Source: Bombella sp. ESL0385 (lineage in GTDB: Bacteria > Pseudomonadota > Alphaproteobacteria > Acetobacterales > Acetobacteraceae). From it: a DNA stretch of 64,000 nt. The stretch is taken from positions 806,001 through 870,000 of the forward strand of contig NZ_WNIJ01000001.1 of the NCBI RefSeq assembly GCF_009725755.1, written 5' to 3'. Shown piece by piece: positions 1-8,471 of this stretch. The position numbers were made by a program, and so were the translations under genes. A model generated the notes under the pieces. The model saw nothing but the letters and a program-made list of their open reading frames with translations, had not been told where the DNA came from and did not search any database. Position 1 is the first letter of the stretch, and each line of letters opens with the position of its first letter.

Positions 1-899
1 ATTGGGCCATGCGCTGGTACGCCTTAGGGGTCGATTACGAGATGTCCGGTAAGGACCTCATCGATAGTGTGAAGCTTTCCTCCAAAATCTGCCGTATTTT
101 GGGGAAAGAGCCGCCGCTAAATCTGACCTATGAGCTGTTCCTTGATGCTCATGGGCAGAAGATTAGTAAGTCCAAAGGTAATGGCCTCTCGGTAGAGGAG
201 TGGCTGCGCTATGGCCCGGCGGAAAGTTTGGCGCATTATATGTTCCAGCAACCTACGCGGGCGAAGCGGCTTTACACCGATATGATTCCGCGTGCTACGG
301 ATGAATATTTGGCCCTTGTGCAAAAGGGCGAGCAGCAAACAGCGGAGGAGTTCCGCTCTAATCCGGTTTGGTTTGTGCATGATGGGACGTTACGCCCGCA
401 AGATACCAGCCCGGTTTCCTTCACAGCTCTGTTGAATCTGGCTAGTGTGGCGAATGCGCGGGAGGTGGAGACCTTGTGGAAGTTCCTGCGCCGTTATGAT
501 GCGTCTCTCTCGCCAGAGACACATCCTTATGTGGCGCGGTTGGTGCAACATGCGTTGGATTATTTTAATGAACGCGTCCGCCCGACAAAGGTCTTCCGTG
601 CCCCAACGGAGACAGAGCGCAAAGCGTTGGAGGACCTTGCCGCCACGCTAAAGACTGTACCCGAGACGGCCAGCCCGGATGATGTGCAAAATGTCGTCTT
701 TGAAGTAGGTAAGCGGTATTTTGCCAAGCCAGAGCTGCGGTCATGGTTCGGTTGTTTATATGAGGTCCTACTGGGCCAGAAGGAAGGGCCGCGCTTTGGG
801 ATTTTTGCAGCACTCTTTGGGCTGAAAGAAACCATTGCTTTGATTGATGAAGCTCTAGCGCACCCTGTAGATGCCCATGCTGGAGAGGCTGAAGGCTAA
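1..899 (+). CDS. lysS: Lysyl-tRNA synthetase, class I (3' part)
   Basis: Charges tRNA-Lys with lysine in the cytoplasm. Only the C-terminal ~299 residues are in the window; the reading frame is open to the left edge (codons from base 3), so the start lies outside. Near the visible N-terminus GKD and then the KMSKS-type signature KISKSKGNG (about residues 53-61 after the first visible Met) mark the end of the class I Rossmann catalytic domain; the rest is the helical anticodon-binding region of the archaeal-type (class I, LysK) enzyme found in many Alphaproteobacteria. The next gene, an MprF homologue, begins at or inside its 3' end; MprF enzymes use lysyl-tRNA as donor, so the pairing is functionally sensible. 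Confident of family. Confidence 0.95.
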   Translation, partial: WAMRWYALGVDYEMSGKDLIDSVKLSSKICRILGKEPPLNLTYELFLDAHGQKISKSKGNGLSVEEWLRYGPAESLAHYMFQQPTRAKRLYTDMIPRATDEYLALVQKGEQQTAEEFRSNPVWFVHDGTLRPQDTSPVSFTALLNLASVANAREVETLWKFLRRYDASLSPETHPYVARLVQHALDYFNERVRPTKVFRAPTETERKALEDLAATLKTVPETASPDDVQNVVFEVGKRYFAKPELRSWFGCLYEVLLGQKEGPRFGIFAALFGLKETIALIDEALAHPVDAHAGEAEG

Positions 900-900
900 G

Positions 901-2952
901 ATGGCCGAGCATGCCGGTACGCCGCAGGAGGAGCCTGCCCAAACGCCATGCTCTGTAAAGGGTAAATGGTTAAGGCGGTTGCTTACTCGGTTGCCTGCAT
1001 TGGTCGGGCTGGTGTTGTTGGTCGCTGCCATTATTGTGATGTGGCGTGAGGTGCAGCATCTTTCCTTCCCCCAAATTATTGGGGGATTACGGGCTATCCC
1101 CGCTCTGAGTTTGTGGGAGGGGGCGGGGGCTACTTTGCTCTCTTATGGGATTTTATCGTTTTACGATGGTCTTGCATGTCGCCATGTGGGGGCGGGTGTC
1201 TCGTGGGGGCGTTCGGCCTTTGTGGCGTTTTGCTCCTATGTGTTGTCTCATAATCTAGGCTGTGCTGCGATATCAGGCACGGCGGTGCGCTATAGGCTGT
1301 ACCGAAATTGGGGCGTCTCGGGGCGGAAGATTGCCTCCATCGTCGCGTTTTGTTCAATTACATATTGGCTGGGGATGATTGGCTTAGTTGGGGTTATTTT
1401 GCTCACTCAGCCGGGCATTATCCCTTATATTCGCACGATGCCGCTTTGGGTGCCTAAGCTTGCCGGGGGTGGTTGCTTTGCTGTTTTGCTGGCTTATGTA
1501 CTCATCCCATGTTGGAAGCGTGAGATAACGCTTTATAAATGGACTTTGCCGCTCCCTACATGGCGTATCGGGCTGGGGCAGATTCTTGCGAGTATGGCCG
1601 ATATGTCCGCCACGGCTTTGATCGCCTGGTGCGTGATGGGTCCTTTGCCTGCGGGATGTAACCTAACCTTTGGCGGGTTCCTCGCGATTTATATCGGGGC
1701 TTATACAGCGGGGCTTTTGGCCAATGTTCCCGGGGGCCTCGGTGTGTTTGATAGCACCATGATGCTGGCTCTCTCCCCGTGGTTTTCCATCCCTCATATT
1801 ATGAGCGGCATCCTCGTTTTTCGCCTATTTTACTACATTATCCCCTTACTTGTGGCTGGGCTGATGTTCGCAGGGCATGAGTTAATGGTACGCGGGGCTC
1901 CCTTCCTAGCGCGCTTTGGTCGTGTGGTTGAGGCCAGCCAAGCGTTGCGTACGTCTGAGGGGGACTTCTCCACCATCGTGGCAACGAGTAGCCAAGCCGT
2001 GTTGGGCGTGGCGTTGGTGCTGTATGGGCTGCTTACGCCTCTCCCTGCGTTTCGTTCCTCTCTAGAAGGGGATGTGATGCAAGCTGCGGCCTTTCTTCTG
2101 GTGGTCGCTGGGGTGGTGTTGATCGCCCTCTCCACAGGGCTTTCGCGCCGGGTTGCACTGGCATGGCGGCTCTCGGTGATTATGTTGAGCAGCACGGTGG
2201 GGATTTTAATGTTACGGCAAGCCCATTGGGCCGTGTTTGTTGTGGTGATGGCTATGTTAGTAACGTTAATCCCGTTTCGGAAGGCCTATTATCGGCAGGC
2301 TTATTGGCGGGTAGAGCCATGTTCTCCCTTTATTCTTGCCCCTTTATCCTTATGGCTTTGCGGTTTGGCAGGGGTGAGGTGGATTGCACGTCAGCATCAT
2401 TTAGGGCCGATTTGGTGGCGGGCAATGGTTTATGATGCCCATACAGCCATAGGCCGCTGGGTTTTGGGTGGCTCGGCTTTATGTTGCTTATTAGGGTTCG
2501 GCTTAGCCCTCCGGCGGGCACGTTTGCATGTGCAACCATGGACCCTGACGATGAGGATTCGTTATGCCTGTTTGCAAGATGCGCGATCGGCTCTCCCCAT
2601 ACCGCAGAGCCGTGGTTTAATGCCGGAGGGCATTGTCGCTGATGCAACCGGTACCGCGGCTTGTGCGGTGATGCGTTTAAGCCCTTTTCTGTTCTCAGAG
2701 CCTATTTTGCTATGCCTTGGGGGAGCAGTAGGGGCCCCTAAACAGCGGGCCGGAGCGATTTGGCGATTGCGCGATTATGCGGTGCAGGAAGGATGCCGCT
2801 TAGCTATTTTCCAATACGGCGCACGGCAGGCAGAGATTTACCGCTCTATTGGCTTAGAGGCGTTCTCTTTAGAGGCAGAAGATGGGTGGTTTTTGCTCTG
2901 TCGGGTAGAGGATTATCTAGCTTTACGGAAAGTCATCGGGCTTTGGGGATGA
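901..2952 (+). CDS. MprF-like membrane protein with shortened synthase domain
   Basis: Resembles phosphatidylglycerol lysyltransferase/flippase (MprF), which moves lysine from lysyl-tRNA onto phosphatidylglycerol and flips the product. The N-terminal ~540 residues are a long run of hydrophobic segments, including the flippase-type stretch around SHNLGCAAISGTAVRYR and NVPGGLGVFDS. The last ~150 residues match only the first lobe of the DUF2156 synthase domain (LFSEPILLCLGG, AIWRLRDYAVQEG, YRSIGLEAFSLEAEDG); the second lobe normally following is absent and the protein stops at ~683 residues, against roughly 850 for full-length relatives. Start: ATG at 901, two bases after the lysS stop, with GAAGG upstream, is preferred; an in-frame ATG at 871 would overlap lysS by 29 bases. 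The 3' end overlaps the convergent gene by 30 bases. Flippase function is plausible; lysyl transfer is doubtful. Confidence 0.8.
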   Translation: MAEHAGTPQEEPAQTPCSVKGKWLRRLLTRLPALVGLVLLVAAIIVMWREVQHLSFPQIIGGLRAIPALSLWEGAGATLLSYGILSFYDGLACRHVGAGVSWGRSAFVAFCSYVLSHNLGCAAISGTAVRYRLYRNWGVSGRKIASIVAFCSITYWLGMIGLVGVILLTQPGIIPYIRTMPLWVPKLAGGGCFAVLLAYVLIPCWKREITLYKWTLPLPTWRIGLGQILASMADMSATALIAWCVMGPLPAGCNLTFGGFLAIYIGAYTAGLLANVPGGLGVFDSTMMLALSPWFSIPHIMSGILVFRLFYYIIPLLVAGLMFAGHELMVRGAPFLARFGRVVEASQALRTSEGDFSTIVATSSQAVLGVALVLYGLLTPLPAFRSSLEGDVMQAAAFLLVVAGVVLIALSTGLSRRVALAWRLSVIMLSSTVGILMLRQAHWAVFVVVMAMLVTLIPFRKAYYRQAYWRVEPCSPFILAPLSLWLCGLAGVRWIARQHHLGPIWWRAMVYDAHTAIGRWVLGGSALCCLLGFGLALRRARLHVQPWTLTMRIRYACLQDARSALPIPQSRGLMPEGIVADATGTAACAVMRLSPFLFSEPILLCLGGAVGAPKQRAGAIWRLRDYAVQEGCRLAIFQYGARQAEIYRSIGLEAFSLEAEDGWFLLCRVEDYLALRKVIGLWG

Positions 2953-3531
2953 ACCGAGCGCATCATCAAGGAGAAGGCTGGGGATAGCGGGATATTGTTC
3001 CAAAAGTTGAAAATGGTCCTCGCCGTGAGAATGGAGATATTCTAGGAGCATGAGGTGATCAACCATCATGGGTGAACTGTGAAAGAGGTTATGACGTTGC
3101 ACCCATGTCATAAGGTCGGTTGGGGCAGCGGGGTCGAGCCGTGCAATGGTCATTGTGGGGATGAAGGGGCGGCGCGATGCTGTAAAACCAGCACGTCTTA
3201 GTAAGGTTGAGAGCTTCTTTTGGAAGGTAATGAGTGCTTGCTTAGGCGTTATCCCAACGCTGAGCGTATCTTCAACCTCCCCTAAATGATGGCTGACCTC
3301 CTGCAATGTGATGGAAAAAGGCTCCCAGTGGAAATGGGAGAGCGTGGCATCTAGCTCCTCTAAAGCATGGCGTGCGGTGATTCGGCCTAAAGTGTAGAGA
3401 GGAATCATACAATGTGCAGGCGGGAGCCAGCGTACCTCATTTAAACTATCACGCAGCACGTTAAGTTCGTCTTGCATGGTAGCGGAGAGGGGGAGAGCGA
3501 GGAGGAAAGACATAGGGGGAGTGTAGTTCAT
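2923..3531 (-). CDS. 2H-phosphoesterase family (2'-5' RNA ligase-like) protein, catalytic His lost
   Basis: About 202 residues with the layout of the ThpR/LigT RNA 2',3'-cyclic phosphodiesterase family: an opening strand (SFLLALPLS), the WLPP segment that precedes catalytic motif 1, a helix, and motif 2 near residue 146. In active members both motifs are HxT/S. Here motif 1 reads MIP (in WLPPAHCMIPLYTLG) and motif 2 reads TMT (in FIPTMTIAR), so both histidines are replaced; I checked the codons on the minus strand. It is therefore probably not a phosphodiesterase and may only bind RNA or nucleotide, or be decaying, although the frame is intact. It converges on and overlaps the MprF-like gene by 30 bases. 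No clear Shine-Dalgarno; an internal ATG at 3513 is an alternative start. Confidence 0.65.
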   Translation of the reverse strand: MNYTPPMSFLLALPLSATMQDELNVLRDSLNEVRWLPPAHCMIPLYTLGRITARHALEELDATLSHFHWEPFSITLQEVSHHLGEVEDTLSVGITPKQALITFQKKLSTLLRRAGFTASRRPFIPTMTIARLDPAAPTDLMTWVQRHNLFHSSPMMVDHLMLLEYLHSHGEDHFQLLEQYPAIPSLLLDDALGSSPKPDDFP

Positions 3532-3624
3532 CTTGACTTCAGCAGGAAAGACCCCACATTTTGCATAGGTTGGGGATGATGTATCCCTTTAGACTTATAG
3601 TTTAATTCCGGAACAGTGGGTATC

Positions 3625-4392
3625 ATGGCTTTTTATTCCGATTTTGACTCCTCACGGGGATACTCGGCCGCTGCAGCGTTTGATGCTGGTTTGCGCGCTT
3701 ATATGGTGCGCGTTTATAACTGGATGGCATTCGCTCTGTTTCTAACAGCCGTTACGGCTTATGCCGTGGTTCATACCTCTCTGCGGACGTTGTTTTTCCA
3801 CGTGGTGCAGCGGGGGGACGAGTTTGTATTGGCCCCAACGGGCTTAGGTATGGTGGGGGTTTTCGCGCCGCTCGCTTTTGTTCTTGTGCTGTCATTTGGG
3901 GTTAATCGTCTCTCCCGCTCAACTGCGCAGATGCTTTTTGTGCTCTATAGTGTTGTTATGGGCATTAGCATGGCCTCTATATTGATGGCCTATACTGGGG
4001 CTTCAGTTGTGCGGACCTTCTTTATTACGGCATCGCTTTATGGTGTGATGTCCTTATGGGGCTATGTCACGAAGCGCTCTCTAATGGGGATGGGCTCTTT
4101 CTTAATGATGGGCCTGATTGGTCTTGTTATTGCCTCTCTTGTGGCGCTGTTTATCCCCTCACAAGGGATGACAACGGTAATCTCCTTCATCGGAGTGCTG
4201 ATTTTTGTAGGGTTTACGGCTTACGATACCCAGCGCATTAAATTTTCTTATCAGAGTTACGCCTCGGCTTTGCCAGCTGAAGCATTGGGGAAGATGAGCG
4301 TGTATGATGCGCTCTTTATGTACCTAAATTTTGTTAATCTTTTTCAGTTTCTTCTTCAATTTACTGGGACGAGATCAGGTGGCCGTGACTGA
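3625..4392 (+). CDS. Bax inhibitor-1/YccA family inner membrane protein
   Basis: A 255-residue protein with about seven hydrophobic segments, ending in the family's typical C-terminal region (VGFTAYDTQRIK followed by YLNFVNLFQFLLQF). The family (YccA, YbhL, BAX inhibitor-1) includes FtsH-interacting proteins and pH-sensitive Ca2+ leak channels; the exact role here is unknown. The acidic N-terminal segment before the first helix (MAFYSDFDSSRG) matches alphaproteobacterial members. ATG at 3625 is preferred to an in-frame GTG at 3616. A strong intrinsic terminator follows, so it is probably monocistronic. Confidence 0.9.
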   Translation: MAFYSDFDSSRGYSAAAAFDAGLRAYMVRVYNWMAFALFLTAVTAYAVVHTSLRTLFFHVVQRGDEFVLAPTGLGMVGVFAPLAFVLVLSFGVNRLSRSTAQMLFVLYSVVMGISMASILMAYTGASVVRTFFITASLYGVMSLWGYVTKRSLMGMGSFLMMGLIGLVIASLVALFIPSQGMTTVISFIGVLIFVGFTAYDTQRIKFSYQSYASALPAEALGKMSVYDALFMYLNFVNLFQFLLQFTGTRSGGRD

Positions 4393-4425
4393 CTTTAGAA
4401 GAGTCGGAACATTGCATAAAATAAG

Positions 4426-4451
4426 AAAGGGGCCAGAGCTGCCCCTTTTTT
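4426..4451 (+). terminator. Intrinsic terminator after the Bax inhibitor-1 gene
   Basis: Perfect 8-bp stem AAAGGGGC/GCCCCTTT with a 7-base loop, running into six T residues, 34 bases after the stop codon. Confidence 0.9.
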
Positions 4452-4508
4452 GTTGCGATTTTTTGCGATTAGGAGGATAATGAGAAATTAAAATACGTAG
4501 ACTCTATT

Positions 4509-4536
4509 TTGTAATCTCATTGTGATGACATATAAG
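4509..4536 (+). promoter_or_regulatory. Candidate sigma-70-type promoter for cyoABCD
   Basis: TTGTAA (4509-4514) and TATAAG (4531-4536) separated by 16 bases. Pattern match only; the region is AT-rich, so chance occurrence is possible. Confidence 0.35.
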
Positions 4537-4775
4537 GAATGGCGGCTAACTGGTCTTTTTTGTAAGAAAGACCAAGGGGGTCTCTTTTTTTGTTGAAATT
4601 GACCCCTTGTAATCTGGGCCATTCCAGATGATTAAAAGTGGCGACACTGGGGCGTTTGTACGTCCTATATTTCATTAAGTACGGGGGGAGGTGTTCCCCC
4701 TCGTTGTCAGGATACGAACGGGAAAGGCACATATAAGATGACGACGTTCGATAGCAGTTGTGCTGTCCTGACTGT

Positions 4776-4793
4776 GTCAGAAAGTGTTCTGAC
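4776..4793. repeat. Perfect inverted repeat upstream of cyoA
   Basis: GTCAGAA-AGTG-TTCTGAC, a 7-bp perfect repeat with a 4-base spacer. Could be a transcription-factor site or an mRNA hairpin; followed by CCCCTTTT, too weak a T-tract to call a terminator. Confidence 0.5.
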
Positions 4794-4830
4794 CCCTTTT
4801 GTGGCAGAATAACAGATAGAGGCAGGATCC

Positions 4831-5826
4831 ATGAAAAGACTCTGGCGATTTTTCCCGGCGTTGCCTGCATTGATGCTGTCGGGCTGTACGGTTGATCTTC
4901 TTCAACCCGCAGGTCCGATCGGGGAAGGTAATCGCGACATGATGGTGCTTGAATGGGCCGTCATGATGTGCGTTGTGGTTCCAGTAATTATTGCGACCCT
5001 CATATTTGCGTGGAAGTACCGGGCATCTAATGAGAAGGCCGAATATTTGCGGAACTGGTCACATTCAAACAAGATTGAGGTATTTATCTGGGGTGTACCC
5101 ATCCTCATCATTCTTGTTCTGAGTGGCTTTAACTATTGGAGCACGCATTATTACGACCCGTATAAGCCTATCTCTAAAGAGATGCTGGCTAAAGTTGGTG
5201 CGCCAAATGCAAAACCGCTCCGTGTGGAAGTGGTCTCTCTGGACTGGAAATGGTTGTTTATTTACCCAGATCTCGGGATTGCTACCATCAATGAGCTTGA
5301 TGTTCCCACAAAGACTCCTCTGGATTTCCGGATTACGTCTGATAGTGTGATGACATCCTTCTTCATCCCTCAGCTTGGGTCTCAGATCTACAGCATGGCA
5401 GGTATGGAGACGCAGCTCCACCTATTAGCAAGCCGTCCGGGTAACTATCAGGGTGAGGCCGCTCAATATACAGGGCCGGGCTTCTCTGATATGCGCTTCC
5501 GCACGATTGCTATGCCCCAAGAGCAGTTTGAGGCATGGGTGCAGAGCGTCCATAACACTGAAAATCCGTTCGTAGCTAAAGAGGCACTGGACGCACAAAC
5601 TTACCCGAAATATCAGGCCCCGCCGGCTGTCTCTAACGAGGTAGCACCAAAACCGGCTCCGGTTCTGTATTTCTCTAACGTGCAGTCCGGCTTGTTTGAG
5701 AGCATTGTTGCGAAATACAATGTTGGCAACAATGCCCACGGGAAAGATAGCAAGCCTATGGGTGATATGCCTATGGATACGCATTCTGACTCTCAGATGG
5801 CTGCGCCTTCTAATACCGGCATGTGA
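4831..5826 (+). CDS. cyoA: Ubiquinol oxidase subunit II
   Basis: Subunit II of the heme-copper quinol oxidase that oxidises ubiquinol and reduces oxygen at the cytoplasmic membrane. 331 residues: a lipoprotein signal with lipobox LSGC (Cys about residue 19), two transmembrane helices (about 35-60 and 80-105), then a periplasmic cupredoxin domain (VVSLDWKWLFIYPDLGIATINE; SVMTSFFIPQLGSQIYSMAGM). The CuA ligands of cytochrome c oxidases are absent, as expected for a quinol oxidase. The C-terminal tail is rich in Met, His and Asp (PMGDMPMDTHSDSQ), as also seen in E. coli CyoA. SD-like AGAGGCAGGA precedes ATG 4831. First gene of cyoABCD; its stop overlaps the start region of cyoB. The closely related acetic-acid-bacterial cytochrome a1/ba oxidases cannot be separated from bo3 by this subunit alone. 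Confidence 0.96.
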   Translation: MKRLWRFFPALPALMLSGCTVDLLQPAGPIGEGNRDMMVLEWAVMMCVVVPVIIATLIFAWKYRASNEKAEYLRNWSHSNKIEVFIWGVPILIILVLSGFNYWSTHYYDPYKPISKEMLAKVGAPNAKPLRVEVVSLDWKWLFIYPDLGIATINELDVPTKTPLDFRITSDSVMTSFFIPQLGSQIYSMAGMETQLHLLASRPGNYQGEAAQYTGPGFSDMRFRTIAMPQEQFEAWVQSVHNTENPFVAKEALDAQTYPKYQAPPAVSNEVAPKPAPVLYFSNVQSGLFESIVAKYNVGNNAHGKDSKPMGDMPMDTHSDSQMAAPSNTGM

Positions 5827-5840
5827 GGACTAATCTAAAG

Positions 5841-7838
5841 ATGCTCGGAAAACTTACCCTTTCTGCCATACCGTATGATGTGCCGATTCTTGTCGGTACA
5901 TTTATTGGTGTGGCTGTAATCGGGATTGCCGTGCTTGCGGCAGTCACTTACTTTAAAAAATGGGGTTATTTGTGGCGCGAGTGGTTAACCACCGTTGACC
6001 ATAAGAAGCTTGCCGTTATGTACGTCATCCTCGGCCTTGTCATGCTTGTGCGTGGCTTTGCTGATGCGGTGATGATGCGTACGCAGCTTGCCCTTGCTTA
6101 CGCTGGTAACCCCGGTTACCTGCCGCCGCACCATTATGACCAAGTCTTCTCCGCTCATGGCACGATCATGATTTTCTTCATGGCCATGGTGATTATGCAG
6201 GCTTTGTTCAACTTCGTGGTGCCGCTGCAAATTGGTGCGCGTGACGTTGCATTCCCGCTGATTAACTCAATCAGCTTCTATATGACGTTGGTCAGTGCTA
6301 TCCTCATCAACATCTCCCTGTTTGTTGGTGAGTTCTCCAATGTTGGTTGGCTTGGCTACCCGCCAGTCTCCGAGTTGCAGTTTAACCCCGGTGTTGGTGT
6401 GGATTATTACATCTGGTCTGTGCAGATTTCCGGTATTGGGACGCTGCTTACCGCTGTAAACTTCATCACAACGATTGTTAAGCTCCGCGCCCCCGGCATG
6501 AAGTGGATGCATATGCCTGTCTTTACATGGACGGCATTCTTCTCCTGCATCATGATCCTGACGACCTTCCCGGTTCTGACGGTCTCCATGGCGTTGCTAG
6601 CACTGGATCGTTACGTTGGGATGCACTTCTTCACCAATGATGGTGGTGGTAGCGTTATGCTCTACCTGAACTTGATTTGGTCTTGGGGTCACCCAGAGGT
6701 TTACATCCTCATCCTGCCTGCTTTTGGTGTCTTCTCCGAAATCGCAGCAACCTTCTCCGGCAAGCCGCTCTTTGGTTATGCCACGATGGTTATTGCAACG
6801 GGTATCATCACCTTCTTAGGCAGCATTGTGTGGGTGCATCACTTCTTCACAATGGGTGCTGGGGCAGATGTGAACACCTTCTTCGGTATTATGACGATGT
6901 TCATCGCCGTGCCGACAGGTGTGAAAATCTTCAACTGGCTCTTTACCATGTATAAGGGGCGTGTCCGCTTTGAAGGCCCGATGAACTGGATTGTCGGCTT
7001 CATGATCACCTTCTCCATCGGTGGTATGACCGGTGTGATGATGGCGATGCCTGCAGCGGACTGGGTGATTCATAACTCCCTCTTTTTGGTGGCGCACTTC
7101 CATAACGTGATTATCGGTGGTGTGTTCTTTGGTTATGTTGCTGGTCTGAGCTACTGGTTCCCGAAGGTCTTCGGCTTTAAGATGCGCGATGTTTGGGGGA
7201 AATGGGCGTTCCGTTTCTGGTTCGTTGGTTTCTACGTCTCCTTCATGCCGCTCTATGTCGTTGGTCTGGAGGGTATGACCCGCCGTATGAACCATTATGA
7301 CAACCCTAATTGGCATCCTTGGTTGCTGGTGGCTTGTGTTGGTGTGTTCATTTTGGCGGCTGGTGTGGCATGTCAGGTCATCCAATTTGTTCTCGCAGCG
7401 TTTGATGCGGTGAATAAAAAGCCTGATGCGCTAGACCTAACAGGCGATAACTGGGGCTCTGGCCGTACGCTGGAGTGGTCTTTGCCTTCCCCTGTACCGC
7501 ATTATAACTTTGCTCGTTTGCCGGTCGTTCGCGGTTTGGATACATTCCATATCGAGAAGGAGCTGGGTCGCCCAGCACCATTGGCTGAGCTAGAGCCTAT
7601 CCATATGCCAAAATACTCTGCCGTTGGTCCTGTCCTCGGGGCTTGCGCGCTGGTGATTGGCTTCGCCCTTGTCTGGCATATTTGGTGGGCTGTGATTGCG
7701 GGGCTAGTGGTATCCTTCTTCACTGTGGTTCACCGTAGTGCGAATTTGGATATCGACTTCTACGTCCCTGTAGAGGAGATCCGCGCTGATGAAGAAGCTT
7801 TTGCCAAGCGGCTTGCCGCTGCTCAGGCAGCAGAGTAA
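5841..7838 (+). CDS. cyoB: Ubiquinol oxidase subunit I
   Basis: Catalytic subunit with low-spin heme and the heme-CuB centre; about 665 residues with ~15 membrane helices. Visible family residues: RGFADAVMMR (quinol-site Arg/Asp), FSAHGTIMIFF (heme ligand His), WGHPEVYILILPAFG (CuB His and cross-linked Tyr), VWVHHFFTMG (two CuB His) and LVAHFHNVIIGG (heme ligands). These make it an A-type oxidase with the proton-pumping K-channel tyrosine. ATG 5841 is chosen, with GAGGA at 5826-5830; an in-frame GTG at 5823 would overlap cyoA by four bases. cyoC follows after nine bases. Confidence 0.97.
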   Translation: MLGKLTLSAIPYDVPILVGTFIGVAVIGIAVLAAVTYFKKWGYLWREWLTTVDHKKLAVMYVILGLVMLVRGFADAVMMRTQLALAYAGNPGYLPPHHYDQVFSAHGTIMIFFMAMVIMQALFNFVVPLQIGARDVAFPLINSISFYMTLVSAILINISLFVGEFSNVGWLGYPPVSELQFNPGVGVDYYIWSVQISGIGTLLTAVNFITTIVKLRAPGMKWMHMPVFTWTAFFSCIMILTTFPVLTVSMALLALDRYVGMHFFTNDGGGSVMLYLNLIWSWGHPEVYILILPAFGVFSEIAATFSGKPLFGYATMVIATGIITFLGSIVWVHHFFTMGAGADVNTFFGIMTMFIAVPTGVKIFNWLFTMYKGRVRFEGPMNWIVGFMITFSIGGMTGVMMAMPAADWVIHNSLFLVAHFHNVIIGGVFFGYVAGLSYWFPKVFGFKMRDVWGKWAFRFWFVGFYVSFMPLYVVGLEGMTRRMNHYDNPNWHPWLLVACVGVFILAAGVACQVIQFVLAAFDAVNKKPDALDLTGDNWGSGRTLEWSLPSPVPHYNFARLPVVRGLDTFHIEKELGRPAPLAELEPIHMPKYSAVGPVLGACALVIGFALVWHIWWAVIAGLVVSFFTVVHRSANLDIDFYVPVEEIRADEEAFAKRLAAAQAAE

Positions 7839-7847
7839 AGGGAGGCG

Positions 7848-8471
7848 ATGAAAACCATGTCTTACGACACAACTCACGCATCCGTTGCTCATAACGAGGA
7901 GCATGAGCATCATCAGCAGGAAACCACAATTTTTGGTTTCTGGGTCTATTTGATGACGGACTGCATCATTTTCGGCACGTTATTTGCCGTTTTTGCATCG
8001 CTCTGCCATCATTTTGCTGGTGGGCCAACGGGGAAAGAGCTGTTCGACATCAAGAATGTTGAGATCGAAACAGCTATCCTGTTGCTCTCCTCTATTACCT
8101 ACGGCTTCGCGTCTATTAATGCGCATAAGAAGAACAAAGGTGCCGTGTTGGTTTGGCTGTTGCTGACCTTCATCCTCGGTGTCTCCTTTGTCACCCTTGA
8201 GATTAAAGAGTTCCATGAACTCGTAGCTCATGGGGCAGGGCCGGATAAATCCGCCTTCCTGTCTTCTTTCTTCACGTTGGTGGGGACGCACGGGCTGCAT
8301 GTCACGATTGGCCTTATCTGGATGTTCATTTTGTTCTTCCAGGTTATGGGCAAGCAGGGGCTTAGCACTCGGATGCAAACAAAACTGACATGCTTGAGCT
8401 TGTTCTGGCATTTCCTTGATATTGTTTGGATTTGCGTCTTTTCCTTCGTCTACCTGGGGAGTGTTGTCTAA
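7848..8471 (+). CDS. cyoC: Ubiquinol oxidase subunit III
   Basis: 207 residues, five predicted membrane helices, typical of the short CyoC form (FGFWVYLMTDCIIFGTLFA; GTHGLHVTIGLIWM; FWHFLDIVWICVFSFVYL). Subunit III stabilises the binuclear centre. GGAGG at 7841-7845 lies only two bases before ATG 7848 but eleven before the in-frame ATG 7857, so either could be the true start. The TAA stop shares a base with the cyoD ATG (TAATG), suggesting translational coupling. Confidence 0.95.
   Translation: MKTMSYDTTHASVAHNEEHEHHQQETTIFGFWVYLMTDCIIFGTLFAVFASLCHHFAGGPTGKELFDIKNVEIETAILLLSSITYGFASINAHKKNKGAVLVWLLLTFILGVSFVTLEIKEFHELVAHGAGPDKSAFLSSFFTLVGTHGLHVTIGLIWMFILFFQVMGKQGLSTRMQTKLTCLSLFWHFLDIVWICVFSFVYLGSVV

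Larger units (their letters stand above)
4452..4830 (+). promoter_or_regulatory. cyoA: Gene-free structured leader upstream of cyoA
   Basis: About 380 bases without a credible gene. It holds a promoter-like pair (4509-4536) and four inverted repeats: GGTCTTT/AAAGACC (4552-4573); AAGGGGGTC/GACCCCTT with one bulged G (4574-4608); GGGGGA/TCCCCC (4684-4700), extendable through ACG/CGT with a bulge; and GTCAGAA/TTCTGAC with a 4-base loop (4776-4793), 38 bases before the cyoA start. If transcription starts near 4543 the cyo mRNA has a ~290-base structured 5' leader, or the region encodes a small RNA. A small open frame on the other strand here has no homology I recognise and was not accepted. Confidence 0.5.

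Noticed and set aside
4517-4870. 117-codon open frame on the minus strand in the cyoA leader
   Set aside because: Overlaps the cyoA start, crosses several hairpins, has no SD and no recognisable family.
5682-5823. Met/His/Asp-rich C-terminal tail of CyoA as a novel metal-binding extension
   Set aside because: E. coli CyoA has a similar Met/His-rich tail, so this is a family feature.
6816-7385. 189-codon open frame antisense to cyoB
   Set aside because: His/Thr-rich reverse reading of a highly conserved oxidase gene; no independent start signal.
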